From Fibrobacter sp. (GTDB lineage Bacteria > Fibrobacterota > Fibrobacteria > Fibrobacterales > Fibrobacteraceae), in contig JAAYXQ010000027.1 in NCBI GenBank assembly GCA_012515825.1, positions 1 to 36,344 on the forward strand: a DNA stretch of 36,344 bases, written 5' to 3'. Within the stretch, counting starts at the first letter, position 1. Each line of letters starts with the position of its first letter. The translations under genes were made by a program, and so were the position numbers. The notes beneath the pieces were generated by a model. That model was not told the origin of the DNA, ran no database searches, and saw only the letters and a list, made by a program, of their open reading frames with translations. Shown one piece after another: positions 18,801 through 27,787 of this stretch.

Positions 18801-19511
18801 ATGTGGAATAAGAAAAAAAAATGCTTGTTGAGCTTTCATGATATTAGTATTGAAAATTTCGATACGATATCTCTATTGCTCGAAGAAATACGCCTTTTAG
18901 CGGGGTGCCCGTTTGCTCTATTGATTATTCCAGATACTAAAAATGCTTCTGTGGAGCGAATCAAGGCTTTTAAAAAGCAGCTTAAAGAGTGGAGGGAAGA
19001 TGGTTACGAAATTTTATTGCACGGTTGTTCCCATCTATCTACTGAATCTCATCAACGTTCTTATTTAGGGCAAATAGCACAGATTTTAACTCACAGAGAA
19101 GCTGAATTTGCTGGCTTAAATCAAAAAGATTCTTTAATTCTTTTACAAAAAGCTTTAGATTTTTGGTTCTTTCTCGACTTAGATTCTCCAGAAGTGTTTA
19201 TTGCTCCTGCTTGGTATGATAATCCATTCTTAGCTTCTCAGGTGTTAATGCAAGAGATGCGTTATGAGGGGCGTTTCACTATTCGTACAAAGAAGAAAAT
19301 TTACTTTTCAGTAGCGATTAGTTTTGCTGGATTAGTTAAGCCATTAGTACCGATCGCCTTCTTTTTTGGCCATCTCTTGCTTAGAATCCCTTTTATTATT
19401 CCAAGAATTGCGTTACATCCAGTGGATTTTCCTACCCACAGAGAACAGATTCACAACTTAATTCGATCAGCCTTAAACCAGAGTCACTGGCTCAGGTATA
19501 AGGATTTGTAA
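18801..19511 (+). CDS. DUF2334-like polysaccharide-deacetylase-fold protein
   Basis: LLSFHDISIENFD, ILLHGCSH and FIAPAWYDN. Confidence 0.7.
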   Translation: MWNKKKKCLLSFHDISIENFDTISLLLEEIRLLAGCPFALLIIPDTKNASVERIKAFKKQLKEWREDGYEILLHGCSHLSTESHQRSYLGQIAQILTHREAEFAGLNQKDSLILLQKALDFWFFLDLDSPEVFIAPAWYDNPFLASQVLMQEMRYEGRFTIRTKKKIYFSVAISFAGLVKPLVPIAFFFGHLLLRIPFIIPRIALHPVDFPTHREQIHNLIRSALNQSHWLRYKDL

Positions 19512-19513
19512 AC

Positions 19514-21298
19514 TTATTCAGGAATGATAATCGAATAGGTATTTGAGTTTCCAAGCACATCTTGCATAAATACAGAGATAGAGTCTCCTGCAGGAGGTAA
19601 AAGATCTTTTTTTATGGTTAATTCTTTGGGATCAGAATCATATTCGGCGGTAATCCAAGGCTCTTCTGTGGAATTCACCTTAAAGGCGTTTCCGTTTAGA
19701 ATACCCGCATATTGTTCAATCACAGGAATCCGAAGCTTTTCATCCTTATAATAAGGTTTTCCTGGGGCTGGAGGAATTGTATCTCTAATCGAGGCAATAT
19801 CACGAAGCTCATTTGTTTGAATACAGCGTTTATTTTTTTCTTTGGTTTGCTTAGAAAAGACAAACCATTCTCTTGAAGTTTCACCGAGCCAGTAAATAGG
19901 ATCTTTAACGGAAGCCGTATCAAAACAGACATGCCAGTTTTTAAAGAATTGAAGCCCTTTTGGATGGAATTCTAAGGAAGTAATACTGTCTTTTTTTGTT
20001 TCTTGAATAGCAATCACTTGATTGATGTATTTGTTTTTTAAGCCTTTAATTTCTGAGGTTAATAAATACGGTTTTTGAATTTCAATTTTAGACTGAAGTT
20101 CTCCACTTAGTGGGAATAATAAAATTTCACGATTCCCCTTTCCATTAAATCGCTTGACTGAAATTTTAGCGGCGGAGGGGTACTTTTCAAAAAAGAGAGA
20201 AATAGGGGTTTCTACATTAGGATAAATATGGCATAAATTAGTAGCGAGTGTTTTATTTTGAGCATCTTTTAGCTCAAATTGAGTTTTAGAACATTCGCTT
20301 AAATTTAAGAACGATCTAGATAAAAACGTAAATAGAGTAGAGTCTTGTTGCTTAAAATAGCTTGCTTTGGTGTTTGTGGAACACGATGGTTGAAGAGTAA
20401 AATCTCTAAATGAAATATTGCCTGAAAAATCTTCTACTTCAAGACGAATGGTTCTTTCTGTAGGTAGAGCTCCAAGCATTAAATGCCAGTCCCCAGCAGT
20501 ATCTGCTTCTTCAGCCCAGAGAAGTTCATCTCTAATTTTTAGCATGGTGGAGTAGGATAGGACATCTTTAACTCGTTTGTATAAAGAACGCTTTTCCACT
20601 TTTAATTCAATGCGTCTAATGGACATTGGGTTTTCAAGTGGAGTACGGCTGTAATCTACGATTTTAAAAGCAAGTTTTAATGGTTTGTCTTCGTTAGGAA
20701 CTGCTAGGCAACCCTCTTGGAGAGATTGTTCATTGGTCATAATCACTTCATGATTTCGCCAAGCAGCGGCTCCTAAAATAAAAGGAGCTATAGTATCAAG
20801 ACATTGTACTCCATTTTGACAAGGAGAAACAATTTTATTCTTAGTGATTCGGGTTTCTATATGTAAATGAGGAGCTCCAATACCAGTACTTCCAGAATAA
20901 GCAAGGGTATCTCCCTTTTTTATACGGTCTAAGTCAGGTAGAATAATAGAAACATCGTTTTTGCGTTCAGAAGATTGCCGACGCGCCACGAGATTTTCGA
21001 TCGACTCATTAAAACTACTTAAATGAGCAAAAACCCATAATTTTCCACTCTCACCCTTAAAATAAATGACTTTACCATAGCCAAAAGGAGATACTTTAAT
21101 GTCTTGAATCTCTCCGTCTTCAGGAGCAAAAATGGGCCAACCTTCTTCCATTTCAGTAGAAAAATCAATTCCAGCGTGGTAACGGCTTCCTCTATTTTCA
21201 GCAAAAGAAGAAGTTAGATAAGCTTCTTTATTAAAAGGGGAGTAATCTGCAGCAAATGAAGCCCCTACAAAAAGAACTAGAAAAAATAATCGAAACAT
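19514..21298 (-). CDS. Exported M23-family metallopeptidase-like protein with large C-terminal extension
   Basis: Signal peptide. SRYHAGIDFS (HxxxD), FAHLSSF and GAPHLHIETR (HxH) are LytM/M23 motifs. Confidence 0.88.
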   Translation of the reverse strand: MFRLFFLVLFVGASFAADYSPFNKEAYLTSSFAENRGSRYHAGIDFSTEMEEGWPIFAPEDGEIQDIKVSPFGYGKVIYFKGESGKLWVFAHLSSFNESIENLVARRQSSERKNDVSIILPDLDRIKKGDTLAYSGSTGIGAPHLHIETRITKNKIVSPCQNGVQCLDTIAPFILGAAAWRNHEVIMTNEQSLQEGCLAVPNEDKPLKLAFKIVDYSRTPLENPMSIRRIELKVEKRSLYKRVKDVLSYSTMLKIRDELLWAEEADTAGDWHLMLGALPTERTIRLEVEDFSGNISFRDFTLQPSCSTNTKASYFKQQDSTLFTFLSRSFLNLSECSKTQFELKDAQNKTLATNLCHIYPNVETPISLFFEKYPSAAKISVKRFNGKGNREILLFPLSGELQSKIEIQKPYLLTSEIKGLKNKYINQVIAIQETKKDSITSLEFHPKGLQFFKNWHVCFDTASVKDPIYWLGETSREWFVFSKQTKEKNKRCIQTNELRDIASIRDTIPPAPGKPYYKDEKLRIPVIEQYAGILNGNAFKVNSTEEPWITAEYDSDPKELTIKKDLLPPAGDSISVFMQDVLGNSNTYSIIIPE

Positions 21299-21341
21299 GT
21301 GGGTTCCCCGAAAAAACTGAATGTTGAGTTTAATATAGAAA

Positions 21342-21372
21342 TAAAAAAAAAGGACTATGTAGTCCTTTTTTT
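21342..21372. terminator. Rho-independent terminator downstream of tRNA-Ala
   Basis: Perfect GGACTA-tg-TAGTCC stem flanked by A- and T-tracts. Confidence 0.85.
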
Positions 21373-21379
21373 ATTTTAG

Positions 21380-21452
21380 TGGAGCTATGCGGATTCGAAC
21401 CGCAGACCCTCACGCTGCCAGCGTGATGCTCTACCAACTGAGCTATAACCCC
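21380..21452 (-). tRNA. tRNA-Ala(GGC)
   Basis: Reverse complement GGGGTTATAGCTCAGTTGGTAGAGCATCACGCTGGCAGCGTGAGGGTCTGCGGTTCGAATCCGCATAGCTCCA. Anticodon loop CTGGCAG. CCA not encoded. Confidence 0.96.
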
Positions 21453-21464
21453 ATGATAGAACAC

Positions 21465-21494
21465 AATATGAGCAAAAAAAAGATTTTTTGTCAA
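21465..21494 (-). promoter_or_regulatory. Candidate sigma70-type promoter for tRNA-Ala
   Basis: Reverse strand TTGACA, 18-nt spacer, CATATT, just upstream of the tRNA. Confidence 0.45.
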
Positions 21495-21512
21495 GGGAGG
21501 GTCAACAAAAAA

Positions 21513-22061
21513 CTATGCCATTTTTTCAATTACAACGGATTCAATTAAAACGTCTTCGTGAGGACGATCGTTTCGATCTGTTTTGACAGAGGCAATGGCA
21601 TCAAGAACATCAAAACCGTCAAATAATTGACCAAAAACAGAATAGCCTTCCGCTGCTCCGCCATTTGCTGGATGATCTAAGAAATGAGTTCCTTCTTCAG
21701 GATGAACGATAAAAAACTGACTTCCAATAGAGTTAGGCAAAGATGTTTTGGCCCAACTTAAAGCCCCGCGAAGATGAGTTAAACGAGCATCGTAACAATC
21801 GCCAATATTGCATCCAGGGCCTTTTGCGGCATGACCACCAGTACCATTACGGTTGGTGAAATCTCCACCTTGAATCATAAAACCTTTGATGATACGGTGG
21901 AAAGGAACATTATCATACTTACCCTGTTGAGCTAGTTTAATAAAGTTTTCGGCGGATTCTCCGACAATTTCAGGGAATAGACGGGCACGCATTTCACCAT
22001 GATTGGTTTTAATAATAGCGATGGTTTCGCCGCTTTGAGCTTTATCTAACTGATTAAACAT
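21513..22061 (-). CDS. Cyclophilin-type peptidyl-prolyl cis-trans isomerase
   Basis: YDNVPFHRIIKGFMIQGGDFTNRNGTGG, GSQFFIVHPEEGTHFLD and YSVFGQLFDGFDVLDAI. Confidence 0.94.
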   Translation of the reverse strand: MFNQLDKAQSGETIAIIKTNHGEMRARLFPEIVGESAENFIKLAQQGKYDNVPFHRIIKGFMIQGGDFTNRNGTGGHAAKGPGCNIGDCYDARLTHLRGALSWAKTSLPNSIGSQFFIVHPEEGTHFLDHPANGGAAEGYSVFGQLFDGFDVLDAIASVKTDRNDRPHEDVLIESVVIEKMA

Positions 22062-22136
22062 AAAATCTCCAAATTTTAAATGATTTCTTAAATATATAAA
22101 TATGAAAGAAGAGAGGGGATGATCCTTGAATCGCTT

Positions 22137-22165
22137 TTGATCATTAAAATCGTAATAATTATAAG
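22137..22165 (+). promoter_or_regulatory. Candidate sigma70-type promoter of the pyr operon
   Basis: TTGATC, 17-nt spacer, TATAAG, about 70 nt upstream of the pyrR start. Confidence 0.5.
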
Positions 22166-22237
22166 ATTTTTTTACAGAGGACAGTTAAAAAATCTAAATT
22201 GATGTGTTCAGAAGGCACTGTATAAAAGGAGCCCCTT

Positions 22238-22804
22238 TTGAAAGATAATTGTAAACGCATCCGACTCTTATTAGATGCTAAGTCCATGGAATGGGCTTTA
22301 GATGAAATGGCCGCTAAATTAGCCAAAATGCATCCTTCGCCAGAAAACCTGATTGTGATAGGAATGGCGACACGAGGAATTCCACTTGCAGAAAAATTAG
22401 CTTCCCGATTATCCGAAAAGTATGGACAAAAAATCCCTTTGGGAAGCATTGATGCCACTTTTTATAGAGATGATTTTCATTACCGTAAACGTATTCAAAA
22501 TACGGAAATGAGAATCAAGGCGATGCCCACGTCTGTTGAAGATAAAGAAATTATTCTTGTCGATGATGTTTTGTATACAGGGCGTTCCGTTCGCGCGGCA
22601 ATGCAATCCATTTTGGATTTAGGTCGTCCATCTGCGATCCGTCTTTGTGTACTTGTCGATCGCGGCCATCGAGAATTACCGATAGCCCCCGATTGTGTCG
22701 GTTTAGTTGTTGAAACCGCTGTGAATCAAGAAGTGCGCGTTTCTATAGAACCTATGGATAATGAAAACTCCGTATATCTAGTCGAAGTGGAGGGTGAAGT
22801 ATGA
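22238..22804 (+). CDS. pyrR: PyrR bifunctional pyr operon regulator/uracil phosphoribosyltransferase
   Basis: TTG start after aaaaggag. IGMATRGIPLAEKLA and PRPP loop ILVDDVLYTGRSVRAAM. Confidence 0.93.
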   Translation: MKDNCKRIRLLLDAKSMEWALDEMAAKLAKMHPSPENLIVIGMATRGIPLAEKLASRLSEKYGQKIPLGSIDATFYRDDFHYRKRIQNTEMRIKAMPTSVEDKEIILVDDVLYTGRSVRAAMQSILDLGRPSAIRLCVLVDRGHRELPIAPDCVGLVVETAVNQEVRVSIEPMDNENSVYLVEVEGEV

Positions 22805-23736
22805 GTGCATTGCATATAAAACATCTCTTTGGCTTACGAGGAGTATCTCAATCAGATATTAGAACCATATTAGATACGGCCATGGATTTTCGTCAGGTGT
22901 TAGAGCGTCCAGTGAAGAAGGTACCTTCATTACGAGGAGTCACGGTCGTCAATTTGTTTTTTGAAAATAGTACTCGGACTAGAACCAGTTTTGAACTTGC
23001 TGAAAAAAGGCTTTCAGCCGATACGATTAATTTCACTTCTTCAAATTCAAGCGTTAAAAAAGGCGAAACACTTTTAGATACGTTACGAAATATTGAAGCT
23101 ATGAAAATTGATCTAGTGGTTGTAAGGCATAAAGGAACGGGCGTTCCACAATTCTTAGCCGATAATAGCCAAGCGATTATTGTCAATGCAGGCGATGGTG
23201 CTCATGAGCATCCCACTCAGGCATTATTAGATATGTTGACTATAGAACAACATCTAGGTTCCCTAAAAAATAAACGCATTACCATTATTGGAGATATCCG
23301 TCATAGTCGAGTTGCTCGTTCTAATCTATGGGGCTTAACCACTATGGGTGCTCAAGTGACACTTTGTGCTCCAAGCACATTGACTCCTCGTAATAGGGAG
23401 TTTTTTAATGGAGTTCACTTTGAACAAGATGTGCGTAAAGCGGTTCATGAAGCCGATGCGGTTATTGCCTTACGTTTACAAAAAGAACGGATGGATGATT
23501 CGCTTTTACCAAGCATGCGTGAGTATCGAAACTTTTTTGGAATTACTCGAGAAGTTCTCGAACAAGCAAGTCCATCTGCTTTAATTATGCATCCTGGTCC
23601 AATCAATCGAGGGGTAGAACTTGATTCTGAAATGGCCGATAGTGATCAATCTGTTATTTTAGAACAAGTGACTAATGGAGTCGCCGTACGTATGGCTGTT
23701 TTATTTCTTCTTTCGGGAGGGCGTGCTAGTGAATAA
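22801..23736 (+). CDS. pyrB: Aspartate carbamoyltransferase catalytic subunit
   Basis: FFENSTRTRTSFELAEKRL, GDGAHEHPTQALLDMLTI and MHPGPINRGVE. ATGA overlap with pyrR. Confidence 0.96.
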   Translation: MSALHIKHLFGLRGVSQSDIRTILDTAMDFRQVLERPVKKVPSLRGVTVVNLFFENSTRTRTSFELAEKRLSADTINFTSSNSSVKKGETLLDTLRNIEAMKIDLVVVRHKGTGVPQFLADNSQAIIVNAGDGAHEHPTQALLDMLTIEQHLGSLKNKRITIIGDIRHSRVARSNLWGLTTMGAQVTLCAPSTLTPRNREFFNGVHFEQDVRKAVHEADAVIALRLQKERMDDSLLPSMREYRNFFGITREVLEQASPSALIMHPGPINRGVELDSEMADSDQSVILEQVTNGVAVRMAVLFLLSGGRASE

Positions 23737-24976
23737 GGTCATTCTAAAAAATGTTCGTCCTTTTATTGACGGAGCTTTTCAAACACCTACGACCATGAAT
23801 CTTGTGGAAGGCCGTTGGGTCGATGAATCAATTGAAGGTGCTACTGAAATAGATGCTAAGGGAGCACTTGCTCTACCAGCTCTTTTTGCTTTGGGGCTTG
23901 ATTTTCAGGAACCTCTCCGAGATGATATATACACTTTCCAAAATGGTTATACTGCCATGCGTCGTGGCGGATTTTACGGTGGAATATATGAAAGTACTGC
24001 AAACCCTATTGATAATGTTCAGAAGTTAAGTGCTATACAACAGGTATTTTCAAAAAGTGGATTACATCTTTCCATTTTAGGTGCTTTTAGTAAACACCAT
24101 ATGTGTGAGCAGCTATCTGAGATGTTAGAGCTTGCTTCGTGTGGAGTATGTGGCTTTGGAGATGGAAACCATTTAAATGCTACGACTCGCTTTTTACGCT
24201 TAGCGATGGAATACGGTGCGATGACATCCAAGCGTTTTTTCTTTTTGCCTCTAGATCTTTCTTTACGCTGTGCAGGATGTGTTCATGAAGGGGATGTGGC
24301 TGATGTTCTCGGAATGAAGGGTATTCCTAGAATTGCTGAGACTATCGTAGTGCACACCATTTTAGAAACAGCTCTTTTCTTGAATGTTCCAATTCATTTA
24401 AAACAAATTACTTGTTCAGAATCTTTAAACCTAATTGAACAAGCGAGAGCTCGAGGTCTAGACGTCACTTGTGATGTAGGGCTTTATCATTTACTATTTG
24501 ATGATCAAGCTATTTTCAATTTGGATTCTCACTATTATATTATTCCACCTCTTCGTACTCCTAAAGATAAAGAAGCTCTTTGGGATGGTCTTAAGCGAGG
24601 GGTGATTGATGCTATTAGCTGTAATCATACCCCCGTTCTTCGTCAAGAGAAAGAAGTAAATTTTGAAGATGCAGTTGCGGGCGCTATTTCTTTAGAAGTT
24701 GCTTTACCAGCGATTTGGTCTACATTAGTAGACCACGTCGGTGAACGACGGGCGCTGGATTTACTTTCATTCAATCCAGCGAAAATCGCTTCAGCCATGC
24801 CTCAAAAGATTGAAAAGGGAACGATAGTCAATTTAGTCCTTTTGGATCCTAAGGAACAGAGTCAAGTCACGCCAGAGAAACTTGCAGGAGCTGTCCGAAA
24901 TACACCTCTATTGAATGCTCAATTACCTAGTGCTATTAAAGGCTCTTATATTCATGGGGTTTGGACTCAGGTCTAA
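23729..24976 (+). CDS. pyrC': Dihydroorotase-like protein, probably non-catalytic (PyrC'/PyrX type)
   Basis: GTG start at 23729, 8 nt after GGGAGG and inside the pyrB 3' end. Overall DHOase-like (ALPALFALGLDFQEP, VHEGDVADVLGMKGIPRIAET, ISCNHTPV) with metal-ligand motifs degraded. Confidence 0.85.
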   Translation: MNKVILKNVRPFIDGAFQTPTTMNLVEGRWVDESIEGATEIDAKGALALPALFALGLDFQEPLRDDIYTFQNGYTAMRRGGFYGGIYESTANPIDNVQKLSAIQQVFSKSGLHLSILGAFSKHHMCEQLSEMLELASCGVCGFGDGNHLNATTRFLRLAMEYGAMTSKRFFFLPLDLSLRCAGCVHEGDVADVLGMKGIPRIAETIVVHTILETALFLNVPIHLKQITCSESLNLIEQARARGLDVTCDVGLYHLLFDDQAIFNLDSHYYIIPPLRTPKDKEALWDGLKRGVIDAISCNHTPVLRQEKEVNFEDAVAGAISLEVALPAIWSTLVDHVGERRALDLLSFNPAKIASAMPQKIEKGTIVNLVLLDPKEQSQVTPEKLAGAVRNTPLLNAQLPSAIKGSYIHGVWTQV

Positions 24977-24978
24977 TT

Positions 24979-25974
24979 ATGATTGAGCCCTTCGTCTTAA
25001 TATGGATTGCAGTAATAGTTATTTTATTACTACTACTTTTAGTATTAATCGAAATACAGCGAAGTGAAAAACGTCGTGAAAACGAAGAGATGTTTGGGAC
25101 TCAAAGCTTTGAAAGGAAAAAATTACTTTTCGGTTTAACAGAAAAGGAAACGCATACAATAGAAAAATTAGTCCGCCAGTCTACTTTTTCGAATAAGGAT
25201 GCTGTTTTTAATTCCTCTAGTCTATTTGAAGAAGCTGTAAATCGATTTTATAACTTTCGTAAAATCAATCAGATTCGTACGGAAACATTAGCTTCCGTTT
25301 CTTCTTTAAGAGAAAAGCTTGGCTTCACTGTCAATCATCCTCATGTTCTTTTAACGAGTTCAAGGCAATTTGTAGTGGGGATTAAGGTTACTCTTCTTTC
25401 CTCCTTGAAAACAAACAAAGAACATACTGTAGTTACAAGTGTGGACGAAAAAAGTTGGAAGGTAAGAGTATCAGGAGTTTGGGAAGAGGAATTTTATCAT
25501 ACGTTAGAAGGGTCTTTTATACTCATGCGTTGGACTCAACCAGAAGAGGCCGTTTACTCTGGAAAAGTAAAAGTTTTGAAAGTGACAGGTAATGAATTAG
25601 AACTTTCTCATTTAATTGAGTTTGAAAAACTACAATTAAGACGTTGGATTCGAGAACAAGTCTTATTTCCTGTTCAAGCATTTCTATCGAGTTCGTCTAA
25701 GTTGGAAGGCTTTTTGTTTGATTTATCTGCAGGAGGTATTCTAATTGGGTTACCAGTAAGTGAAATACCAACTCATGAAATAGAAATACAGTTTAGATTA
25801 CCTGGCTTTGGATTAGAACGTGTAAAAATTGAAATTTTACGTAATTTAGGCAAAAAAAGGCAAGAATACCCCGATTTATATTTATACACCGCTTCCTTTT
25901 CAGGTGAATTTGGTCGTATCCAAGAAAAGGTGCTTCAATACATATTTCAGGTTCATAAAAAGAAAAAGACGTAA
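24979..25974 (+). CDS. Membrane-anchored PilZ-domain protein
   Basis: N-terminal TM segment. RRWIRE (RxxxR) and DLSAGGILI (DxSxxG) are PilZ c-di-GMP motifs. ATG at 24979 chosen. Confidence 0.8.
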   Translation: MIEPFVLIWIAVIVILLLLLLVLIEIQRSEKRRENEEMFGTQSFERKKLLFGLTEKETHTIEKLVRQSTFSNKDAVFNSSSLFEEAVNRFYNFRKINQIRTETLASVSSLREKLGFTVNHPHVLLTSSRQFVVGIKVTLLSSLKTNKEHTVVTSVDEKSWKVRVSGVWEEEFYHTLEGSFILMRWTQPEEAVYSGKVKVLKVTGNELELSHLIEFEKLQLRRWIREQVLFPVQAFLSSSSKLEGFLFDLSAGGILIGLPVSEIPTHEIEIQFRLPGFGLERVKIEILRNLGKKRQEYPDLYLYTASFSGEFGRIQEKVLQYIFQVHKKKKT

Positions 25975-26033
25975 TTATAGGTGGTAAAAACAGGTCTAAC
26001 TAATTATTTTTCAAGGAGTTATGTATTTTTTGC

Positions 26034-26062
26034 TTGACATTCGCACTTGCGAAAGGTAGAAT
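26034..26062 (+). promoter_or_regulatory. Sigma70-type promoter upstream of pilM, with internal palindrome
   Basis: TTGACA (26034-26039), 17-nt spacer, TAGAAT (26057-26062). Spacer contains TTCGCA-CT-TGCGAA. Confidence 0.75.
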
Positions 26063-26094
26063 TGAGATGATAATGTTTCCCGTCGGAGTTTATT

Positions 26095-27183
26095 TTGGCT
26101 TCTGATTTTATTTCACATATGCTTGGCGATCGACAAACGGTCGGAATTGATATTGGTCATTACAGTATCAAGCTGGTTCGTGTATTTCATAGTCATCGAG
26201 GGAATATTCAAGTCACCGCTGTTGATTTGGAACGTATACCAGAAAAGACTTTAGAAGATGGGCAAATCAAGGATTCTGAAAAATTAAGAGAAGCTTTGTC
26301 TAAAATTATGGCAAGGCAAGTAAGCGATCGAGAAAAGGTGGATATCGTCGCTGGGATTAATAGTGCATCTGGAGTGCTTGTCGATAAGCTAACCGTTAAA
26401 GTGCCAAAGAATGCAAATGAAGATGCAATCATTGTTCAGACGGCACAAGCTCGTCCTCCTTTTGATGACCAGGATAACATATTAGATTATCAAGTTTATG
26501 ATCGCCAAGACGGTGAAATTAAAGTCAATATTGTGGCTGCAAAAAATGCGCTGTTAGATTCATGGGCTGAGTTTTATAAAGATTCCGATGTTCGCTTAAA
26601 CGCCATTGATGTGGATGTTTTTGCTTTAGCGAACGTTTATATGATGTCTGCAGAGGAAGAAGAGAAAAAAGAAACGGTGGCTATTTTTGATATTGGTGAA
26701 AAAAAGGCTAGCCTTGTCTTTTTAATGGGAGGCTTTTTTCATTCTACTCGAGCTTTGACTAGTGGTTCAATGGAGTCTGTGATCAATATGCTTTGTCGTC
26801 ATCTTGGTATAGACGTTGCAAAGTGTCATGAAATATTTGAAAGTGACAAACCTGTCATGATCGATGGTTTCTCTGAGGCGGACATTGAGTCTGCTATGCA
26901 GCTCGCTTTTGAAGAAGTCGTTGGAGCATTAGAATTTGGTATTCGATATTTCTCTAATTCAGAAGCTGGAGAGAAACCAAGTAAAATTTTATTGAGTGGT
27001 GGAGGCGTTAGTCTTTCTGGTTTATGTGAATATATCGAAGAACGAATTGGAATTCACACAGAAGCCTTGAGCCCTTTCGAAAAAGTTTCTTGTGCACCAG
27101 AAGTCGTTGGTGAATCAGGTCTTTCTAAAGCGTTAGTTAATATTTATGCTCCCGCACTTGGGTATGCCATGAGGAAATTCTAA
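26095..27183 (+). CDS. pilM: Type IV pilus inner-membrane platform protein PilM
   Basis: TTG start with upstream GGAG. VGIDIGHYSIKLVRV, VAIFDIGEKKASLV and ILLSGGGVSLSGL (actin-like ATPase). Confidence 0.93.
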   Translation: MASDFISHMLGDRQTVGIDIGHYSIKLVRVFHSHRGNIQVTAVDLERIPEKTLEDGQIKDSEKLREALSKIMARQVSDREKVDIVAGINSASGVLVDKLTVKVPKNANEDAIIVQTAQARPPFDDQDNILDYQVYDRQDGEIKVNIVAAKNALLDSWAEFYKDSDVRLNAIDVDVFALANVYMMSAEEEEKKETVAIFDIGEKKASLVFLMGGFFHSTRALTSGSMESVINMLCRHLGIDVAKCHEIFESDKPVMIDGFSEADIESAMQLAFEEVVGALEFGIRYFSNSEAGEKPSKILLSGGGVSLSGLCEYIEERIGIHTEALSPFEKVSCAPEVVGESGLSKALVNIYAPALGYAMRKF

Positions 27184-27785
27184 TGGCAGAAAAGAAAAAT
27201 AAACTTTGTGTTGAAATCAATTTACTTCCTGCTGAATATAGGAAGGTTAAAAATGATTTAAGCTGGATCTTAGATCGTCGTATTGTATGGCCAATTGTCG
27301 CCTTGTTAGTCGTAGCCGTACTTATCTTTTTATTAATACTTCATATTGAAGATGTGACTTCTTCTTTAGAAAATGAGTTGCAGACGACTCTTGCTGAAGT
27401 AGAAAAAGAAAAACCATTACTTAATAAAATCACTGAACTAGATAATAAACTTTCGGTGATCGCCCAAAAAAATAATGCACTTAAATCAATTCAAGTCAGT
27501 AAAAAAAGATGGGTCATTCTTTTTGAAAACATGTCATCCATTTTGCCTCCAAATATGTGGCTTACGAATTTAAATCAGATTGGTGCAAATGAAATGGAAT
27601 TAAAAGGGTTTACTTATGACTTTTCTGAAGTTGCAGAATACATGGTCAAACTCGAAAAACAGGTTAGTATTAGTTCAGTCAACTTAATCTCTATAGCGAC
27701 AACGAAAACAGGCGGAGAAGATACCTATAATTTTACTATTAAAGCAGCGATTAAACAGGATCTTGGCCTGGAAGGAGCTAAGTAG
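27183..27785 (+). CDS. pilN: Type IV pilus assembly protein PilN
   Basis: VEINLLPAEYRK, one TM segment and coiled coil. Follows pilM with a 1-nt overlap. Confidence 0.9.
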   Translation: MAEKKNKLCVEINLLPAEYRKVKNDLSWILDRRIVWPIVALLVVAVLIFLLILHIEDVTSSLENELQTTLAEVEKEKPLLNKITELDNKLSVIAQKNNALKSIQVSKKRWVILFENMSSILPPNMWLTNLNQIGANEMELKGFTYDFSEVAEYMVKLEKQVSISSVNLISIATTKTGGEDTYNFTIKAAIKQDLGLEGAK

Positions 27786-27787
27786 TT

